A program made the position numbers and the translations under genes. A DNA stretch of 6,713 bases from UKL13-2 sp964417885. Its GTDB lineage: Bacteria; Pseudomonadota; Gammaproteobacteria; Burkholderiales; Usitatibacteraceae. The stretch is taken from the NCBI GenBank assembly GCA_964417885.1, contig CAYQKN010000183.1, positions 1 through 6,713 on the forward strand, written 5' to 3'. Positions 6,118 through 6,713 of the stretch are shown here, piece after piece. Under the pieces are notes generated by a model. That model did no database searches. It was given only the letters and a program-made list of their open reading frames with translations, and had not been told where the DNA came from. Position 1 is the stretch's first letter, and the number at the start of each line of letters is the position of its first letter.

Positions 6118-6713
6118 TTGCCTGATCGGGACTTTGCCGGCGAGGGCGGCGCGCCGCCGCATTTCAGCTTTCCGGCGGTGCGCGAGGTCGAGGCGTTGCG
6201 CGCGGTCGTGTGGCTGAAGCGCGGCATGGCCGACATCCGCGCCCGGCCGGCCGCCAGCCTGTTTTACGGGTTGTGTTTTGCGCTGATGGGCGTGGTGCTG
6301 CTGCTGGTGTTCCGCTTCGCCGTCGACTACACCTCCACCTTCGCCATGGGTTTCGCGCTGCTCGGCCCGTTCCTGTGCATCGGCCTGTACGACCTGTCGC
6401 GGCAGCGCGAGCAGCTGGGCGATGGCCGGAAGGTGAACTTCCGCAAATCGCTGGTGGCCTGGCGCGAAAATCCGGGCGGCATCGGCATCTATGTGCTGAT
6501 CCTGACCGTGGTGTTCCTGGTCTGGGCGCGTGCCTCGCTGGTCACCTTTGCCCTGTTCGAATCGCGCGGCATGCCGAGCTGGGAGGCGTTCTTCGTGCAA
6601 CTGGCGGCGATGAAGAACGCCGGCTTCATGCTGGCCTTCTTCGGCGTCGGCCTGCTCTTCGCCACCATCGTGTTCGCCTTCAGCGTGATCTCGATTCCCT
6701 ACCTGCTCGACCG
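6118..6713 (+). CDS. DUF2189 family integral membrane protein (5' part, cut by window end)
   Basis: The frame stays open to the end of the window, giving 198 complete codons of an inner-membrane protein; DUF2189 members are usually about 250-270 aa. After a polar N-terminus, the family-type segment WLKRGMADIRARPAASLFYG (33-51) leads into membrane helices at about 48-65, 74-93 (GFALLGPFLCIGLYDLSR), 122-140 and 170-197 (ending ISIPYLLD). A soluble loop lies at 95-121. The GPFLCIGLYDLSR and late S-x-P-x-L-L-D-R features are what I recall of DUF2189. The family's biochemical role is not known to me and no catalytic residues are evident. The TTG start directly follows the peptidase TAG in the same frame, so translation is probably coupled to the peptidase. 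The C-terminus and stop lie beyond the window. Confidence 0.8.
   Translation, partial: MPDRDFAGEGGAPPHFSFPAVREVEALRAVVWLKRGMADIRARPAASLFYGLCFALMGVVLLLVFRFAVDYTSTFAMGFALLGPFLCIGLYDLSRQREQLGDGRKVNFRKSLVAWRENPGGIGIYVLILTVVFLVWARASLVTFALFESRGMPSWEAFFVQLAAMKNAGFMLAFFGVGLLFATIVFAFSVISIPYLLD

Noticed and set aside
5050..6600. A 516-codon open frame on the minus strand opposite the M20 peptidase and DUF2189 genes
   Set aside because: It is low-complexity Arg/His/Gln/Ala-rich sequence with no domain signature, opposite two genes with clear family motifs. It is a GC-driven shadow.
1..6713. Mobile element, CRISPR array, toxin-antitoxin or defence system
   Set aside because: There are no transposase or integrase motifs, regularly spaced repeats, terminal inverted repeats, or compositional breaks. 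All complete genes but the small one fall into housekeeping or transport families.

Overview
The window reads as ordinary chromosomal DNA from a high-GC Gram-negative proteobacterium, most likely beta- or gammaproteobacterial. The evidence is an outer-membrane TonB-dependent receptor with a Sec signal peptide, an AsnRS closely resembling the Escherichia coli enzyme, and an E. coli Can-type beta carbonic anhydrase. Codon third positions are strongly G/C in all genes, and no gene stands out as compositionally foreign. Genus cannot be fixed from the sequence alone.

Layout: every gene lies on the + strand. (1) 39-2144: a complete TonB-dependent receptor of the YncD/PqqU type. (2) 2145-2280: a 136-nt gap with no clear terminator but a candidate -10 element just before asnS. 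(3) 2281-4584: a tight cluster of asnS (asparaginyl-tRNA synthetase), a 69-codon coiled-coil-like protein of unknown function, and can (carbonic anhydrase, GTG start), with gaps of 28 and 2 nt. (4) 4585-4644: a short gap with a GC palindrome and a good ribosome binding site. (5) 4645-6117: a cytoplasmic M20-family metallopeptidase. (6) 6118 to the window end: the truncated start of a DUF2189 integral membrane protein. It begins with TTG directly after the peptidase stop codon and in the same frame.

The genes serve separate housekeeping roles: cofactor or metal-complex uptake, tRNA charging, CO2/bicarbonate interconversion and peptide hydrolysis. They probably form one or two transcription units rather than one pathway. 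I see no transposase, integrase, CRISPR array, tRNA, rRNA or toxin-antitoxin pair. I found no convincing undescribed multi-gene system. The most interesting points are the unrecognised small protein between asnS and can, and the in-frame TAG/TTG junction between the peptidase and the membrane protein.
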